Shown here: in pieces, positions 28,222-37,609 of the stretch
How positions within the stretch are numbered: position 1 is the stretch's first letter
Layout: every line of letters starts with the position of its first letter
NCBI RefSeq assembly: GCF_900110345.1
Contig: NZ_FODJ01000004.1
Span: 60,932 to 124,931 of the forward strand
Length of the DNA: 64,000 bases
Reading direction: 5' to 3'
DNA from: Amphibacillus marinus
GTDB lineage: Bacteria > Bacillota > Bacilli > Bacillales > Amphibacillaceae
The notes under the pieces: model-generated
What the model was told of the DNA's origin: nothing
The model's database searches: none
Seen by the model: the letters and a program-made list of their open reading frames with translations, nothing else
Made by a program: the position numbers and the translations under genes

Positions 28222-29392
28222 GAAAAAGATTTAGGTTTTTTATTCTTACTGCTGCCTCTACTAAACGGTCTGAGGGAGTAACAAGGCCAGTACGGACGTA
28301 GCCTTCACCACATTCACCAAAGCCGTTTCCAGGGGCTACGACGACATGCGCATGCTCCAGCAAGTAATCAGCGAAAGTCTGCGATGTAAAGTGATCAGGT
28401 ATTTTGAGCCAGCAGAAGAAGGTACCGCTTGGGGCTTTGACTTGCCAACCCGCTTCCTCTAACGCCGCTACAAATTTATTTCTCCGTGTTTCGTAGGTTT
28501 TCGTCAAAGCAATTGTTTCATCCTGTGGGCCAAGTAAAGCCGTGCTGGCAGCATCTTGGATTGCCCCGAACAAACTGACATAAAGATGATCTTGAATTAA
28601 ATTAATCTGTTTAATAACAGAGCGATTACCAATGGCAAACCCAACCCGCCATCCCGCCATATTATAGGCTTTGGATAAGGTAAACATCTCAATGCCTATA
28701 TCTTTTGCGCCTTCTGTCTGTAGAAAGCTGCGCGGCTTTTCACCATCAAATCCAATGGTTGCATAGGCGAAATCATGACATACACAAATATTATGAGTCT
28801 TGGCTAATGACACGGTTTGCTCGAAAAAAGCAGGGGATGCTGTAGCTGCCGTTGGGTTATTTGGATAATTGAGAAACATAAGTTTCGCCTCATGCAACTG
28901 CTCAGTGGTTAAAACGTTATAGTTAGGTAAAAAGTTATTTTCTTCTAGCAACGGCATCATAACTGTTCTTGCGTGTGCAAGTGCAATCCCCGACATATAA
29001 TCGGGATAGCCTGGATCGGGTAATAAAGCTAAATCACCAGGGTTTAGTAAGCATTGACTCAGCTCTACTAACCCAGTTTTAGAACCAGGTAAGATTGCTA
29101 TCTCATGCTCTGCATCCAACTCTACGCCATACTCTCGCCAATAATAGCTTGCAACAGCTTCCTTAAGCTTGCTATGACCACGAAATGGGGAATATTTATG
29201 ATAATCTGGATTAGCTGCTGCTTTCTGTAATGCTTCAACAATATAATGAGGTGTCGGCAGGTCTGGATTTCCTTGACCAAGATTAATGACATCATGGCCT
29301 GCTTGCACCAAAGCTTGGGCTTTGTTGACTAAACGCGCAAAGAACTGGTCGGGTAGGCGCTCTAACGCTGTTGAGGATGGAAATGTATTCAC
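28202..29392 (-). CDS. PLP-dependent class I aminotransferase, MtnE/YbdL-type (methionine)
   Basis: 396 residues, fold-type I: INLGQGNPD near 37-45, the PLP lysine in SKAYNMAGWR near 240, and the NYPNNPT motif. The start resembles Bacillus MtnE, which transaminates 2-oxo-4-methylthiobutanoate to methionine. Neighbours agree: a GldA-like dehydrogenase 80 bases away in divergent orientation, an omega-amidase and the SAM-regulated methionine transporter. The last residues (HSTFAH) and the stop codon are supplied by the end of the MITE-like repeat, so the native C-terminus has been replaced or trimmed. Confidence 0.85.
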   Translation of the reverse strand: MNTFPSSTALERLPDQFFARLVNKAQALVQAGHDVINLGQGNPDLPTPHYIVEALQKAAANPDYHKYSPFRGHSKLKEAVASYYWREYGVELDAEHEIAILPGSKTGLVELSQCLLNPGDLALLPDPGYPDYMSGIALAHARTVMMPLLEENNFLPNYNVLTTEQLHEAKLMFLNYPNNPTAATASPAFFEQTVSLAKTHNICVCHDFAYATIGFDGEKPRSFLQTEGAKDIGIEMFTLSKAYNMAGWRVGFAIGNRSVIKQINLIQDHLYVSLFGAIQDAASTALLGPQDETIALTKTYETRRNKFVAALEEAGWQVKAPSGTFFCWLKIPDHFTSQTFADYLLEHAHVVVAPGNGFGECGEGYVRTGLVTPSDRLVEAAVRIKNLNLFHSTFAH

Positions 29393-29472
29393 GGTTTAAC
29401 ACCTCTTTATGATAAATTCGAAGTTTTAAAGACTATCATAGTCAAAGTTGTCACAAATGTAAAGAGAGAATT

Positions 29473-30636
29473 ATGACAATTATGAATCTTGACACAATAG
29501 TGGTCGAGTGGGATAATTTGCAACAACTAACGCAAGCATTTAAGGGGATGATGGTTTTGGAATCTATTCAAGTTCAAGGGGCCCCCAATCTATATCGTTG
29601 TCACTCAGGGTCTCTTCAAGCATTACAGCAAGCAGTCATTAACGAGCAATGGAAAAAGGGGTTGCTCATTCACGGTGAGCAATCATGGCGAGTTGCTAAG
29701 CCCTATCTGGATAAGCTTAATTTAAATTTGACTGGAGTCAGGTATTGTGGTGAATGTACCGAAGCTGAAGTTGATCGCTTAGCAGCAAAGGCAGAAATAG
29801 AGCAGGCTGAATATATCTTAGCGGTGGGGGGCGGAAAGATATTGGATCTTGGCAAGGCCTGTGCGATAAAGCTAAACATTCCATATTTACTTGTGCCAAC
29901 CTTAGCTTCTAACTGTGCACCATGGACACCATTAAGTGTTTTTTACAATGAAGAAGGTACCTTTATCAAGCATATTGTTTATGCCCAAAATGCTTATCTG
30001 GTGGCTGTTGAACCGGAGCTTATTCTGAATTCACCAGTTGCCTTTCTCCGAGCTGGAATTGGCGATACGATTGCAAAGTGGTATGAGGCTGATGTCTTAG
30101 CACGACAATTAAAGCGTAAACCATTAGCAGTTACTATTGCTCTAAATGCAGCACAATTGTGTCGTGATCTTCTACTAAAGTATGGTGAACAGGCAATTGT
30201 CGATCACGAAAACAAGGAATTAACACCTGCGTATCTCCAAGTAATTGAAACTATTATTATGGCAGGTGGGATGGTTGGCGGATTCGGGGAACGGTATGGT
30301 AGAATTGCAGGAGCACACTCTATTCATAATGGGCTTACTGCTTTGGCAGAGACTCATGAACAGCTACACGGTGACAAGGTTGCATATGGTATATTAGTGC
30401 AATTGGCTTTGGAGAATCGGTTTGATGAAATCGAGGAGCTTTTGCCTTACTATCGCCGTCTAGGCTTACCGGCAGCGCTCAGAGAGTTAGGTGTAAAAGA
30501 CCAATTAGACTTAGCGTTTGAGTGCGTTGCTCAAACGGCCACTAGGCCCAGTGAGTCTATTCATCTTATGGAAAATGCATCTAAAGAATCAGTGGCTCAC
30601 GCTATGAAGCGGTTAGAGGCTTGGATTGCTATCTAA
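29473..30636 (+). CDS. GldA-like iron/zinc-containing alcohol dehydrogenase (HcxA-type)
   Basis: 387 residues. The NAD-binding segment has GGGKILD near 116. Metal ligands are visible as D in AGIGDTIAKWYEA, H in GAHSIHNGL and H in EQLHGDKVAYG. The fold is that of glycerol dehydrogenase, but the pairing with an MtnE/YbdL-type aminotransferase is that of Escherichia coli ybdH (hcxA), a 2-oxo-acid/2-hydroxy-acid dehydrogenase. This suggests reduction of 2-oxo-4-methylthiobutanoate or oxidation of its hydroxy form; that is inference. The start ATG at 29473 has AGAGAG close upstream; the ATG at 29482 is an alternative. Confidence 0.78.
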   Translation: MTIMNLDTIVVEWDNLQQLTQAFKGMMVLESIQVQGAPNLYRCHSGSLQALQQAVINEQWKKGLLIHGEQSWRVAKPYLDKLNLNLTGVRYCGECTEAEVDRLAAKAEIEQAEYILAVGGGKILDLGKACAIKLNIPYLLVPTLASNCAPWTPLSVFYNEEGTFIKHIVYAQNAYLVAVEPELILNSPVAFLRAGIGDTIAKWYEADVLARQLKRKPLAVTIALNAAQLCRDLLLKYGEQAIVDHENKELTPAYLQVIETIIMAGGMVGGFGERYGRIAGAHSIHNGLTALAETHEQLHGDKVAYGILVQLALENRFDEIEELLPYYRRLGLPAALRELGVKDQLDLAFECVAQTATRPSESIHLMENASKESVAHAMKRLEAWIAI

Positions 30637-30656
30637 GTGAATTTAGGAGGTAAATA

Positions 30657-31448
30657 ATGAAACTTGCGCTTATTCAGATGGATATTGCTTTTGGTTTACC
30701 AGAGGTCAACCGTGCTTATGTTAAGAATCAAGTGGAAAAGATAGTTGCTCAAGGGCAGGTAGATTTAATTATGCTACCAGAACTGTGGACAACTGGTTAT
30801 GACCTTACGCGTTTCAACGAGATTGCTGAGGATAATGGGCAAGATACAATCACCTTTATTGCAGATCTGGCAAGAAAGCATCAGGTTCACTTTGTAGCAG
30901 GTTCTATTGCTAATCGTAAGCATGATAAATTTTACAATACTTTAATTGTAATTAATAGCAACGGGGAAGTAGAAAAGCAATACGACAAAGCTCACCTCTT
31001 TCGACTAATGGACGAGGATAAATATCTAGCGGAGGGGGAGGATCAGGGATTATTTATTCTAAATAACTACGTATCAGCTGGCGTTATTTGTTATGATATT
31101 CGCTTTCCTGAATGGATTCGTACCCATATGCTTAATGGAGCAAAGCTTCTTTATGTCGTAGCAGAGTGGCCCAAGGCACGAATTGACCATTGGCGCACCT
31201 TACTTATTAGCCGCGCAATTGAAAACCAGTGCTATGTCATTGCTTGTAACCGAGTAGGAGAAGATGCGAATAACCGCTTCGGTGGTCACTCACTTGTTGT
31301 TGATCCTTGGGGTAAGGTTGTCGCTGAGGCTGCGGAAGAGCCGACGACACTTTATGCAGAGATTGACATGTTAGAGGTTGATCGTATTCGAAAGACTATT
31401 CCTGTTTATCAGGATCGTCGAGCTAATTTGTATCGCTTACAAAAATAA
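30657..31448 (+). CDS. Carbon-nitrogen hydrolase, omega-amidase type (MtnU-like)
   Basis: 263 residues of the nitrilase superfamily with the Glu-Lys-Cys triad: E in MLPELW near 42, K in YDKAHLF near 111 and C in GVICYDIRFPEW near 145. Such enzymes hydrolyse 2-oxoglutaramate formed when glutamine is the amino donor in methionine-salvage transamination. RBS AGGAGG, 20 bases after the dehydrogenase, so one operon. Together with the aminotransferase it is the mtnE-mtnU pairing of Bacillus. Confidence 0.88.
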   Translation: MKLALIQMDIAFGLPEVNRAYVKNQVEKIVAQGQVDLIMLPELWTTGYDLTRFNEIAEDNGQDTITFIADLARKHQVHFVAGSIANRKHDKFYNTLIVINSNGEVEKQYDKAHLFRLMDEDKYLAEGEDQGLFILNNYVSAGVICYDIRFPEWIRTHMLNGAKLLYVVAEWPKARIDHWRTLLISRAIENQCYVIACNRVGEDANNRFGGHSLVVDPWGKVVAEAAEEPTTLYAEIDMLEVDRIRKTIPVYQDRRANLYRLQK

Positions 31449-31486
31449 GCTATTATAAAAAAATTCTGATAAAACAAAAAAAAGGT

Positions 31487-31515
31487 TTGACTTCTTTTAA
31501 AAGCCATTGTAAAGT
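31487..31515 (+). promoter_or_regulatory. Promoter of the met transporter operon
   Basis: TTGACT at 31487-31492 and TAAAGT at 31510-31515, spaced 17 bases, about 33 bases before the riboswitch P1 stem. Confidence 0.6.
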
Positions 31516-31548
31516 AATTATCACAATCACATAACGAATTGAACAATT

Positions 31549-31652
31549 CTTATCCAGAGAGGTGGAGGGACTGGCCCTTTGAAGCCTCGGCAACAGACAT
31601 GTGATGTCACTGTGCCAATTCCAGCAAGCTAGTATGAGCTTGAAAAGATAAG
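31549..31652 (+). promoter_or_regulatory. SAM-I riboswitch (S box)
   Basis: Stem P1 is CTTATC (31549-31554) with GATAAG (31647-31652). Within are the conserved AGAGAGGTGGAGGGA, GCCTCGGCAAC and GTGCCAATTCC blocks of the S-box aptamer. High SAM favours the downstream terminator, shutting off the methionine transporter and hydroxy-acid oxidase genes. Confidence 0.95.
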
Positions 31653-31673
31653 GAGAGTACACTTAATTTATAT

Positions 31674-31716
31674 AAGGACTCTTCATATCTAAGCAGATAA
31701 GAAGCGTCCTTTTTTA
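31674..31716 (+). terminator. S-box expression-platform terminator
   Basis: AAGGAC...GTCCTT stem with an interrupted upper helix, followed by TTTTTT, lying 22 bases after the aptamer. Confidence 0.88.
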
Positions 31717-31772
31717 TTTTCTTTTAAAAAAGAAGTACACATTCGTTCATGGATAAAAGGGGGAGTTTAATT

Positions 31773-32579
31773 ATGAGAAAATTAGTTTATTTACTAGGTT
31801 TATTTATTACTGTCGTTGCCTTGGTAGCGTGCGGAGATAGTGCGGGTGAGGCACTGTCAGAAGATGAAATTACAGTAGGCGTTACGGCTGGTCCACACGA
31901 GCAAATATTTGAGAAGGTAGCGGAATTAGCAGAAGAACAGGGTTTAACCATTAATGTAGAGGTATTTACAGAGTATGTTATACCCAATACAGCATTGGCT
32001 GAAGGTGAGCTTGATGTAAACAGCTACCAGCACAAACCATTCCTAGATAACTTTAAAGAGGATCGTGGTTTAGATATCGTTGATGTGGCAACAACAGTAA
32101 ATTTCCCAATGGGGATTTACTCATCTGCTATCGGTGATGTGTCCGAACTTCAAGATGGTGATTCAGTAGCGCTTCCAAATGATCCCACTAACGGTGCGCG
32201 AGCACTTATGCTATTTGAAGATGCTGGTCTAATTACTTTAGCCGAAGGTGTGGGAGCAGCGGCAACAGTATTAGATATTGAAGAAAACCCATTAAATCTT
32301 GACTTTATTGAACTAGAAGCATCACAAATTCCGCGACAATTGGAGGAACTAGCAGCTGCTGCAATTAATACTAACTTTGCTATTGAGCATGGTTATGTTC
32401 CGACAGAAGATTCTATCTTCATTGAACCAGGTGACTCACCATGGGTTAATCTCCTCGTTGTTCGAGAAGAGAATGAGGATGATCCAGTTGTTCAGACATT
32501 AATTGATATTTACCATTCTGATGAGGTTAAACAATTTATTGAAGATACTTTCGAGGGCTCAGTCGTAGCGTCGTGGTAA
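31773..32579 (+). CDS. metQ: Methionine ABC transporter substrate-binding lipoprotein
   Basis: 268 residues from the ATG at 31773, seven bases after GGGGGAG. Signal peptide with lipobox LVAC at 17-20. NlpA/MetQ family, with VGVTAGPHEQI near 36, an ELDVNSYQHKPFLD-type segment and the C-terminal DDPVVQTLIDIYHSDEVK. It binds D- or L-methionine or related thio-acids outside the membrane. First gene after the S box. Confidence 0.94.
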   Translation: MRKLVYLLGLFITVVALVACGDSAGEALSEDEITVGVTAGPHEQIFEKVAELAEEQGLTINVEVFTEYVIPNTALAEGELDVNSYQHKPFLDNFKEDRGLDIVDVATTVNFPMGIYSSAIGDVSELQDGDSVALPNDPTNGARALMLFEDAGLITLAEGVGAAATVLDIEENPLNLDFIELEASQIPRQLEELAAAAINTNFAIEHGYVPTEDSIFIEPGDSPWVNLLVVREENEDDPVVQTLIDIYHSDEVKQFIEDTFEGSVVASW

Positions 32580-32615
32580 TATCTTCAGTAACAAGCAAGT
32601 TAAGGGGTAGATTGA

Positions 32616-33641
32616 ATGATTGAATTAAAAAATGTAACGAAAAAATTTGAATCAAAAAAGAAGGGCCACGCCATTCTTGCATTAAAAAACGTGAATTTAA
32701 CAGTAAATCAAGGTGAGATATTTGGTGTGATTGGCTATAGCGGAGCAGGGAAGAGTACCCTGGTTCGCTGTGTCAATTTTTTAGAGAAGCCTTCATCTGG
32801 TGAAGTCATTGTTAATGGTCAAACACTAGGCAAACTTACTAATGACCAATTGCGTCAAGCTAGACAGAATATTGGTATGATCTTTCAAGGGTTCAATTTA
32901 TTAAAGACAGCGAATGTGTATGATAATATCGCTATTCCCTTGAAGCTAACGGGTATACCTGCTTCAGAAATTAAAGCGCGTGTTGAAAAGTATCTTAATA
33001 TTGTTGGGTTATCCGACAAAAAGTATGTTTTTCCTAATCAATTATCTGGCGGGCAAAAGCAACGTGTTGCAATAGCCAGAGCCCTATCACACGAACCGGA
33101 TATTTTACTTAGTGACGAGGCTACCAGTGCTTTAGATCCAGAGACTACAGACTCGATCTTAAATTTATTATTAAAGATCAATCGGGAATTTGGCATTACC
33201 ATCCTGCTGATTACTCATGAAATGCATGTTATACAAAAGATTTGTGATCGTGTTGCTGTGATGGAAAATGGTGAAATTATTGAACAGGGTAATGTTATTG
33301 ATGTTTATAGTGATCCCCAAACTACAACAACAGAACGCTTTGTTAGTAGTATTTTTCCAAGTGACATTCCCAACGAAATTATTGAAGAGTTGGCTCAAAG
33401 GGGCCCAATTATTCAATTAACATTTGTTGGGGAATCTGCCGATCAACCCGCACTATCAATGTTAGCAAAGAAATTTGATATTCATAGCAATATTCTGTCT
33501 GGAAATATTGTACAGCTTAAGGACCGTCCATTTGGTAAGCTTACTGCCCATATTCAAGGTACCAAAGCTGAAACAGATAAGGCTTTGCATTATTTAATTG
33601 AACAGGGTGTTAAAGTGAGTGAGGTGAAGGTTAATGGCTAA
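32616..33641 (+). CDS. metN: Methionine ABC transporter ATP-binding protein
   Basis: 341 residues. Walker A GYSGAGKST at 40-48, signature LSGGQKQR near 143, and LSDEATSALD, where Ser-Asp replaces the usual Leu-Leu-Cys-Asp start. The C-terminal NIL domain (about 265-341) is the methionine-sensing regulatory domain of MetN. It overlaps metP by eight bases. Confidence 0.95.
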   Translation: MIELKNVTKKFESKKKGHAILALKNVNLTVNQGEIFGVIGYSGAGKSTLVRCVNFLEKPSSGEVIVNGQTLGKLTNDQLRQARQNIGMIFQGFNLLKTANVYDNIAIPLKLTGIPASEIKARVEKYLNIVGLSDKKYVFPNQLSGGQKQRVAIARALSHEPDILLSDEATSALDPETTDSILNLLLKINREFGITILLITHEMHVIQKICDRVAVMENGEIIEQGNVIDVYSDPQTTTTERFVSSIFPSDIPNEIIEELAQRGPIIQLTFVGESADQPALSMLAKKFDIHSNILSGNIVQLKDRPFGKLTAHIQGTKAETDKALHYLIEQGVKVSEVKVNG

Positions 33642-34305
33642 TTTTTTTGATCAGATTGATCGCTGGGGTGGGCTAATCTGGCAAGCGACAATAGAAACCT
33701 TCCAAATGGTAAGTATTTCGTTAATTATCTCGATAATCATTGGCCTTCCTTTAGGAATACTCCTTGTTATCACGAGACCAAATAAAAGTTACAATAATAA
33801 ATTTATCTATCAATCATTGAATATTGTTATTAATATTATTCGCTCCATTCCATTTATTATTCTATTATTCACATTGTTGCCTTTTACGCGCTTTATCGTA
33901 GGTACTTCGATGGGGGTGCGGGGTGTTATTCTCCCACTAGTTGTTTTTACCGCTCCTTATATTGCGAGGTTGATGGAGTCGGCACTGTTAGAGGTTGATA
34001 GAGGTGTACTTGAAGCATATGAAGCAATGGGGATAAAAACACGCGATATAATTTGGCATGTGATGGTTCGCGAGGCTAGGCCATCTATCATCCTAGGTAT
34101 CACCATAGCCGTAATTGGCTTAATTGGAGCGACTGCAATGGCTGGGTTGGTTGGTGCAGGTGGTCTTGGTGATGTTGCCTATCGTTTTGGTCATTTGCGC
34201 TATGAACCAGAGGTCATGTACGTAACTATTATTATTTTAATCATTATCATTCAGGCAATTCAATCAATTGGTAATGTATTGGCGTCCCGTGCTAAAAAGG
34301 ATTAA
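33634..34305 (+). CDS. metP: Methionine ABC transporter permease
   Basis: 223 residues with five to six membrane helices and the ABC permease EAA loop (VLEAYEAMGIKTRDIIWHVMVREA). It forms the transmembrane homodimer for MetN and MetQ. The start codon is inside the end of metN, so translation is coupled. Confidence 0.94.
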   Translation: MANFFDQIDRWGGLIWQATIETFQMVSISLIISIIIGLPLGILLVITRPNKSYNNKFIYQSLNIVINIIRSIPFIILLFTLLPFTRFIVGTSMGVRGVILPLVVFTAPYIARLMESALLEVDRGVLEAYEAMGIKTRDIIWHVMVREARPSIILGITIAVIGLIGATAMAGLVGAGGLGDVAYRFGHLRYEPEVMYVTIIILIIIIQAIQSIGNVLASRAKKD

Positions 34306-34319
34306 GGAAGGGATTTTAT

Positions 34320-35444
34320 ATGAGCAGTATGGAGCGATTTCAAACAGACTTACCGTTTTCCTTTCATGATTGGGAAGAACTTGCTCAACAAGAGCTTGAT
34401 CCAGGTGCATTTGGTTATATTCAAAGTGGGTCGGGTAACGAGACGACACTTAGACATAATGAACAGGCATTTGAGAAGTGGTCAATAATACCAAGAGTGC
34501 TAGCTGATGTCTCGGCACAAGACCCCACAGTTAAATTATTTAGTCGTGAGCATCAGGTGCCAATTTTATTGGCACCAGTTGGCTTTCAGGGTATTGTTCA
34601 CCCGGAAGGGGAGCGGGCGTCAGCTAGTAGCGCATCCGAGAATGGCTTCCCCTTTATTACAAGCACTGTATCATCTGTTTCAATTGAGGGAATTGCAAAG
34701 CTCATGAATGATGTCCCATATTATTTTCAGCTATATTGGCCAAATGACCACGATGTTGCAGTAAGCTTCATTAAACGCGCAGAGCAAGCTCAATATGCGG
34801 GTATTGTCGTGACCGTCGATACACCCTTTCTCGGCTGGCGAGAACGAGATCTGTCTAACCATTATTTCCCGATGCAGACGGGAGCAGGTATTGAAAACTT
34901 TGTAAGTGATCAGGTTTTTCAAGCGAAATATAATAGCGATCAGTCGTTAACAAAGGCAGACTTTATTAAAACAATTCAATCAATTTTATTTAAGCAGAAT
35001 CTAACTTGGCGTCAGATTGAATGGTTAAAAGAACAAACGCAGTTGCCAATTATTTTAAAAGGTGTATTACATCCTGAAGATGCGAGGCGTGCTGCGGCAC
35101 TCGGTGTCGATGGTTTAATCGTTTCAAATCATGGTGGGCGGCAGTTAGATGGGGTCATAAGTGGTTTAGACGCGTTACCGGAAATTGTGACAGCGGTCGG
35201 CAATGAATTGACTATCCTAATGGATGGTGGGGTTAGACGGGGTGCTGATATTATTAAGGCGTTAGCCTTAGGTGCAGATGCAGTGCTGTTAGGAAGACCC
35301 TATGTTTATGGCTTGGTGAAGGGGCAACGCGGTGTGACAGCGGTGCTCACAAATTTAAAGAAAGATTTCGTAACGGGTTTGGCAATATCAGGTGTAACAT
35401 CACCATCAGAGCTTAATTCAGCAATCATAAAAAGACTTGGTTAA
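34320..35444 (+). CDS. FMN-dependent 2-hydroxy-acid oxidase (lactate oxidase family)
   Basis: 374 residues, TIM-barrel FMN family. It has an AFGYIQSGSGNE start, PILLAPVGFQG, YFQLYW, TVDTPFLGWRERDL, the FMN-contact lysine in ILKGVLHPEDA and the base H271 in SNHGGRQLDG. It oxidises L-2-hydroxy acids to 2-oxo acids using oxygen or another acceptor. It lies 14 bases after metP and before the terminator, so it is under the SAM riboswitch. That context suggests 2-hydroxy-4-methylthiobutanoate rather than lactate as the substrate; this is inference. Confidence 0.88.
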   Translation: MSSMERFQTDLPFSFHDWEELAQQELDPGAFGYIQSGSGNETTLRHNEQAFEKWSIIPRVLADVSAQDPTVKLFSREHQVPILLAPVGFQGIVHPEGERASASSASENGFPFITSTVSSVSIEGIAKLMNDVPYYFQLYWPNDHDVAVSFIKRAEQAQYAGIVVTVDTPFLGWRERDLSNHYFPMQTGAGIENFVSDQVFQAKYNSDQSLTKADFIKTIQSILFKQNLTWRQIEWLKEQTQLPIILKGVLHPEDARRAAALGVDGLIVSNHGGRQLDGVISGLDALPEIVTAVGNELTILMDGGVRRGADIIKALALGADAVLLGRPYVYGLVKGQRGVTAVLTNLKKDFVTGLAISGVTSPSELNSAIIKRLG

Positions 35445-35464
35445 TTAAATGCCAAGTCTTTTTT
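35431..35464 (+). terminator. Terminator of the metQNP operon
   Basis: Stem AAGACTTGG/CCAAGTCTT with an 11-base loop that contains the stop codon, followed by TTTT. Confidence 0.9.
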
Positions 35465-35480
35465 AAGATCAATTCACGAG

Positions 35481-36332
35481 TTAAACAGCTAAATAAAGCT
35501 TAATATGAGAGGGACTTAAAACATAAATACCGTGCTCATCCTTATTCGTTTCATAGCCTAGTCCGTGCAACTTTTCAATTACTCCTACTTGCTTTTCATC
35601 ATCAGGATAGACAATTGTATATGAGCGTAATCCAGTATCGTGAGCGGCTGCAGGCGGTGCCCCAACACCGTTCCATGTATTTAAACCAATATGATGATGG
35701 TAGCCTTCCGTTGAGATAAACAAAGCCTGATCACCGAAGCGGCTGACAACTTCAAAGCCTAATCCACGGGTATAGAAATGCTCAGCAGCAGTTAAATCAC
35801 TAACGTGTAAATGAATATGACCAAGGACAGTAGTAGCCGGTGCTTGCTGCCAGTCTGATAATTCTTGAGCTATTTCGAGTAACTCGTTAGCTTTTAGCGG
35901 ATCGATGCTCATCTTTACCAAGTCATTCTGCCAGCTCCATGATTCTGGTGGTCGATCTGCGTAGACTTCAATGCCGTTACCCTCAGGATCATCAAAGTAA
36001 ATGGCCTCACTAACTAAATGATCTGACGCACCTATTTGTATATTTATACCAATAAGGTGTTTTAAGAATCTGGCAAGTTCAGAGCGAGAAGGTAAAAGAA
36101 CCGCAAAATGATAGAGACCGGTGGTTTTAATCGTTGCTTTCTTATAGCTGTTATCCTGAATTAGTGTTAGTAAAGGGGGCTCGTTAATAATTCCTAATTG
36201 GACAAAGCGATCTCCCTCTTTAATGACAACAAAGCCAAGGACAGTTTGATAAAATTCCTTCATCTTTGTTAAATCCTGTACGTTTAAGCTAAGACTTTTA
36301 ATATAAGTGGCTGGCTTTTTGTGAAAGCTCAT
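35481..36332 (-). CDS. VOC family ring-cleavage/glyoxalase-fold protein (CatE-like)
   Basis: 283 residues with two VOC repeats (about 8-130 and 168-280). Metal-ligand candidates are H in GLYHFAVLLP, H in LGHIHLHVSDL, H in YHHHIGLNTW and E in HGIYVLSPSHIKLYL-flanking strands. Bacillus CatE/YfiE is a catechol 2,3-dioxygenase with this size and order. Good AGGAGGAG ribosome site. Substrate not proven. Confidence 0.8.
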   Translation of the reverse strand: MSFHKKPATYIKSLSLNVQDLTKMKEFYQTVLGFVVIKEGDRFVQLGIINEPPLLTLIQDNSYKKATIKTTGLYHFAVLLPSRSELARFLKHLIGINIQIGASDHLVSEAIYFDDPEGNGIEVYADRPPESWSWQNDLVKMSIDPLKANELLEIAQELSDWQQAPATTVLGHIHLHVSDLTAAEHFYTRGLGFEVVSRFGDQALFISTEGYHHHIGLNTWNGVGAPPAAAHDTGLRSYTIVYPDDEKQVGVIEKLHGLGYETNKDEHGIYVLSPSHIKLYLAV

Positions 36333-36608
36333 CTGAAACTCCTCCTGTCAATTCAACCCCGACTAACGCGTTAGTTAAACCGGTTTAATGTAGTGTAGCA
36401 TAAAAAAGAAAATATATGTACAGTAAAGTCTTGAAATCGAGATTTTTCCCAATAAACTTAACTTTTGCTAATAACTTCTCAAAAAAATGTGCCGTAACTA
36501 AAAATCGTGTATTAAATCGAAAATGATGGTTGGCGTTTACCGGTAGCTAATTATGGGTATTAAGACTTCAGGACTTAAGTTATAGTCTGACCCATAGGAG
36601 GATGAAAA

Positions 36609-37529
36609 GTGACCTTATTAGCGAACAAAGAAAAATTTGATAGTGAGATAAATCAGCAGGTTTTTGCTGCACTTGAGCACAATTTAGCAATTATTCGTTT
36701 TAATCGCATGCAACAAGTAGAATATGTGAACGAGAATTTTGCAAAGACAATGCATTATACTAGAAATGAAATGATTGGGATGAATCATAAACAATTTTGT
36801 TATGATCACTTTTCCTTAAGTAAGGCTTACCAAGCGTTTTGGGAGCAATTATGGTCTGGTCAACGATTTCAAAATAAAATTGAACGAAAAGACAAAAAAG
36901 GTAACAAGGTTTACCTAGAAGCAACCTATATGCCTGTCTTTAATAAGCAGCAGCGGGTAGTTGCAGTGTTGAAAGTTGCGACCGATTTAACGAAACGACA
37001 AAAGTTAGTGGAGCAGGTCGTAAACAAGTTAAATGACCAGTCAACGGAATTATATGCTCGCTCTAAGTCTGGTGTCGAGCAAAGTCAATTTGTTGCAAAG
37101 AAAGTTGATCATGTTACATCAGTATACCAAGAAGGACAAGATACATTAACTGCGTTACAAGCCAAAACAGCATCAATTGAAGGTATAGTTAAAACAATTC
37201 GCAATATTGCATCGCAAACAAACTTACTTGCATTAAATGCTGCGATTGAAGCTGCCCGTGCAGGAGAATATGGGCGTGGCTTTAATGTGGTCGCAACTGA
37301 GGTTAGAAAGCTTGCTAATGGCGTTGATGCTTCAATTGATGAAATAAAATCGGAAATTGGGAAGATTACCATGGGGATACAAGCAATTGCTAAAAGTACT
37401 TCCTTAGTAAAAGATAATATGGAAGAGATGCAGCAGGAGTTATCGTTAGCTGCTAATGATTTTGAAGATCTTTTTTCTGTAGCTGAACAAGTTGAACAAC
37501 AAGCTCAGGAAGTAGCTAAAATAATTTAG
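36609..37529 (+). CDS. Soluble PAS-domain methyl-accepting chemotaxis protein
   Basis: 306 residues from a GTG start eight bases after GGAGG. A PAS domain (about 17-130; [20 protein letters not shown] and a PAC-type [18 protein letters not shown]). Then a short cytoplasmic MCP signalling domain (about 150-300) with the conserved hairpin [21 protein letters not shown]. No membrane segment, so a cytoplasmic receptor that may sense redox or a small ligand through PAS. It is monocistronic. Confidence 0.9.
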   Translation: MTLLANKEKFDSEINQQVFAALEHNLAIIRFNRMQQVEYVNENFAKTMHYTRNEMIGMNHKQFCYDHFSLSKAYQAFWEQLWSGQRFQNKIERKDKKGNKVYLEATYMPVFNKQQRVVAVLKVATDLTKRQKLVEQVVNKLNDQSTELYARSKSGVEQSQFVAKKVDHVTSVYQEGQDTLTALQAKTASIEGIVKTIRNIASQTNLLALNAAIEAARAGEYGRGFNVVATEVRKLANGVDASIDEIKSEIGKITMGIQAIAKSTSLVKDNMEEMQQELSLAANDFEDLFSVAEQVEQQAQEVAKII

Positions 37530-37545
37530 AGAGTGTTCTGTAAAT

Positions 37546-37588
37546 GAAAGAACTTGCACCAGCACTTAGCGTGTGTGCTCGTTCTTTC
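37546..37588. terminator. Bidirectional terminator between mcp and bactofilin genes
   Basis: Outer stem GAAAGAAC/GTTCTTTC with an inner GCAC/GTGC helix, lying between two convergent genes. Confidence 0.6.
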
Positions 37589-37609
37589 AATACATAGTAG
37601 TTTGCAGCT

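Noticed and set aside
31453-31662. Minus-strand frame over the methionine leader
   Set aside because: It is antisense to the SAM riboswitch, which explains the conserved sequence.
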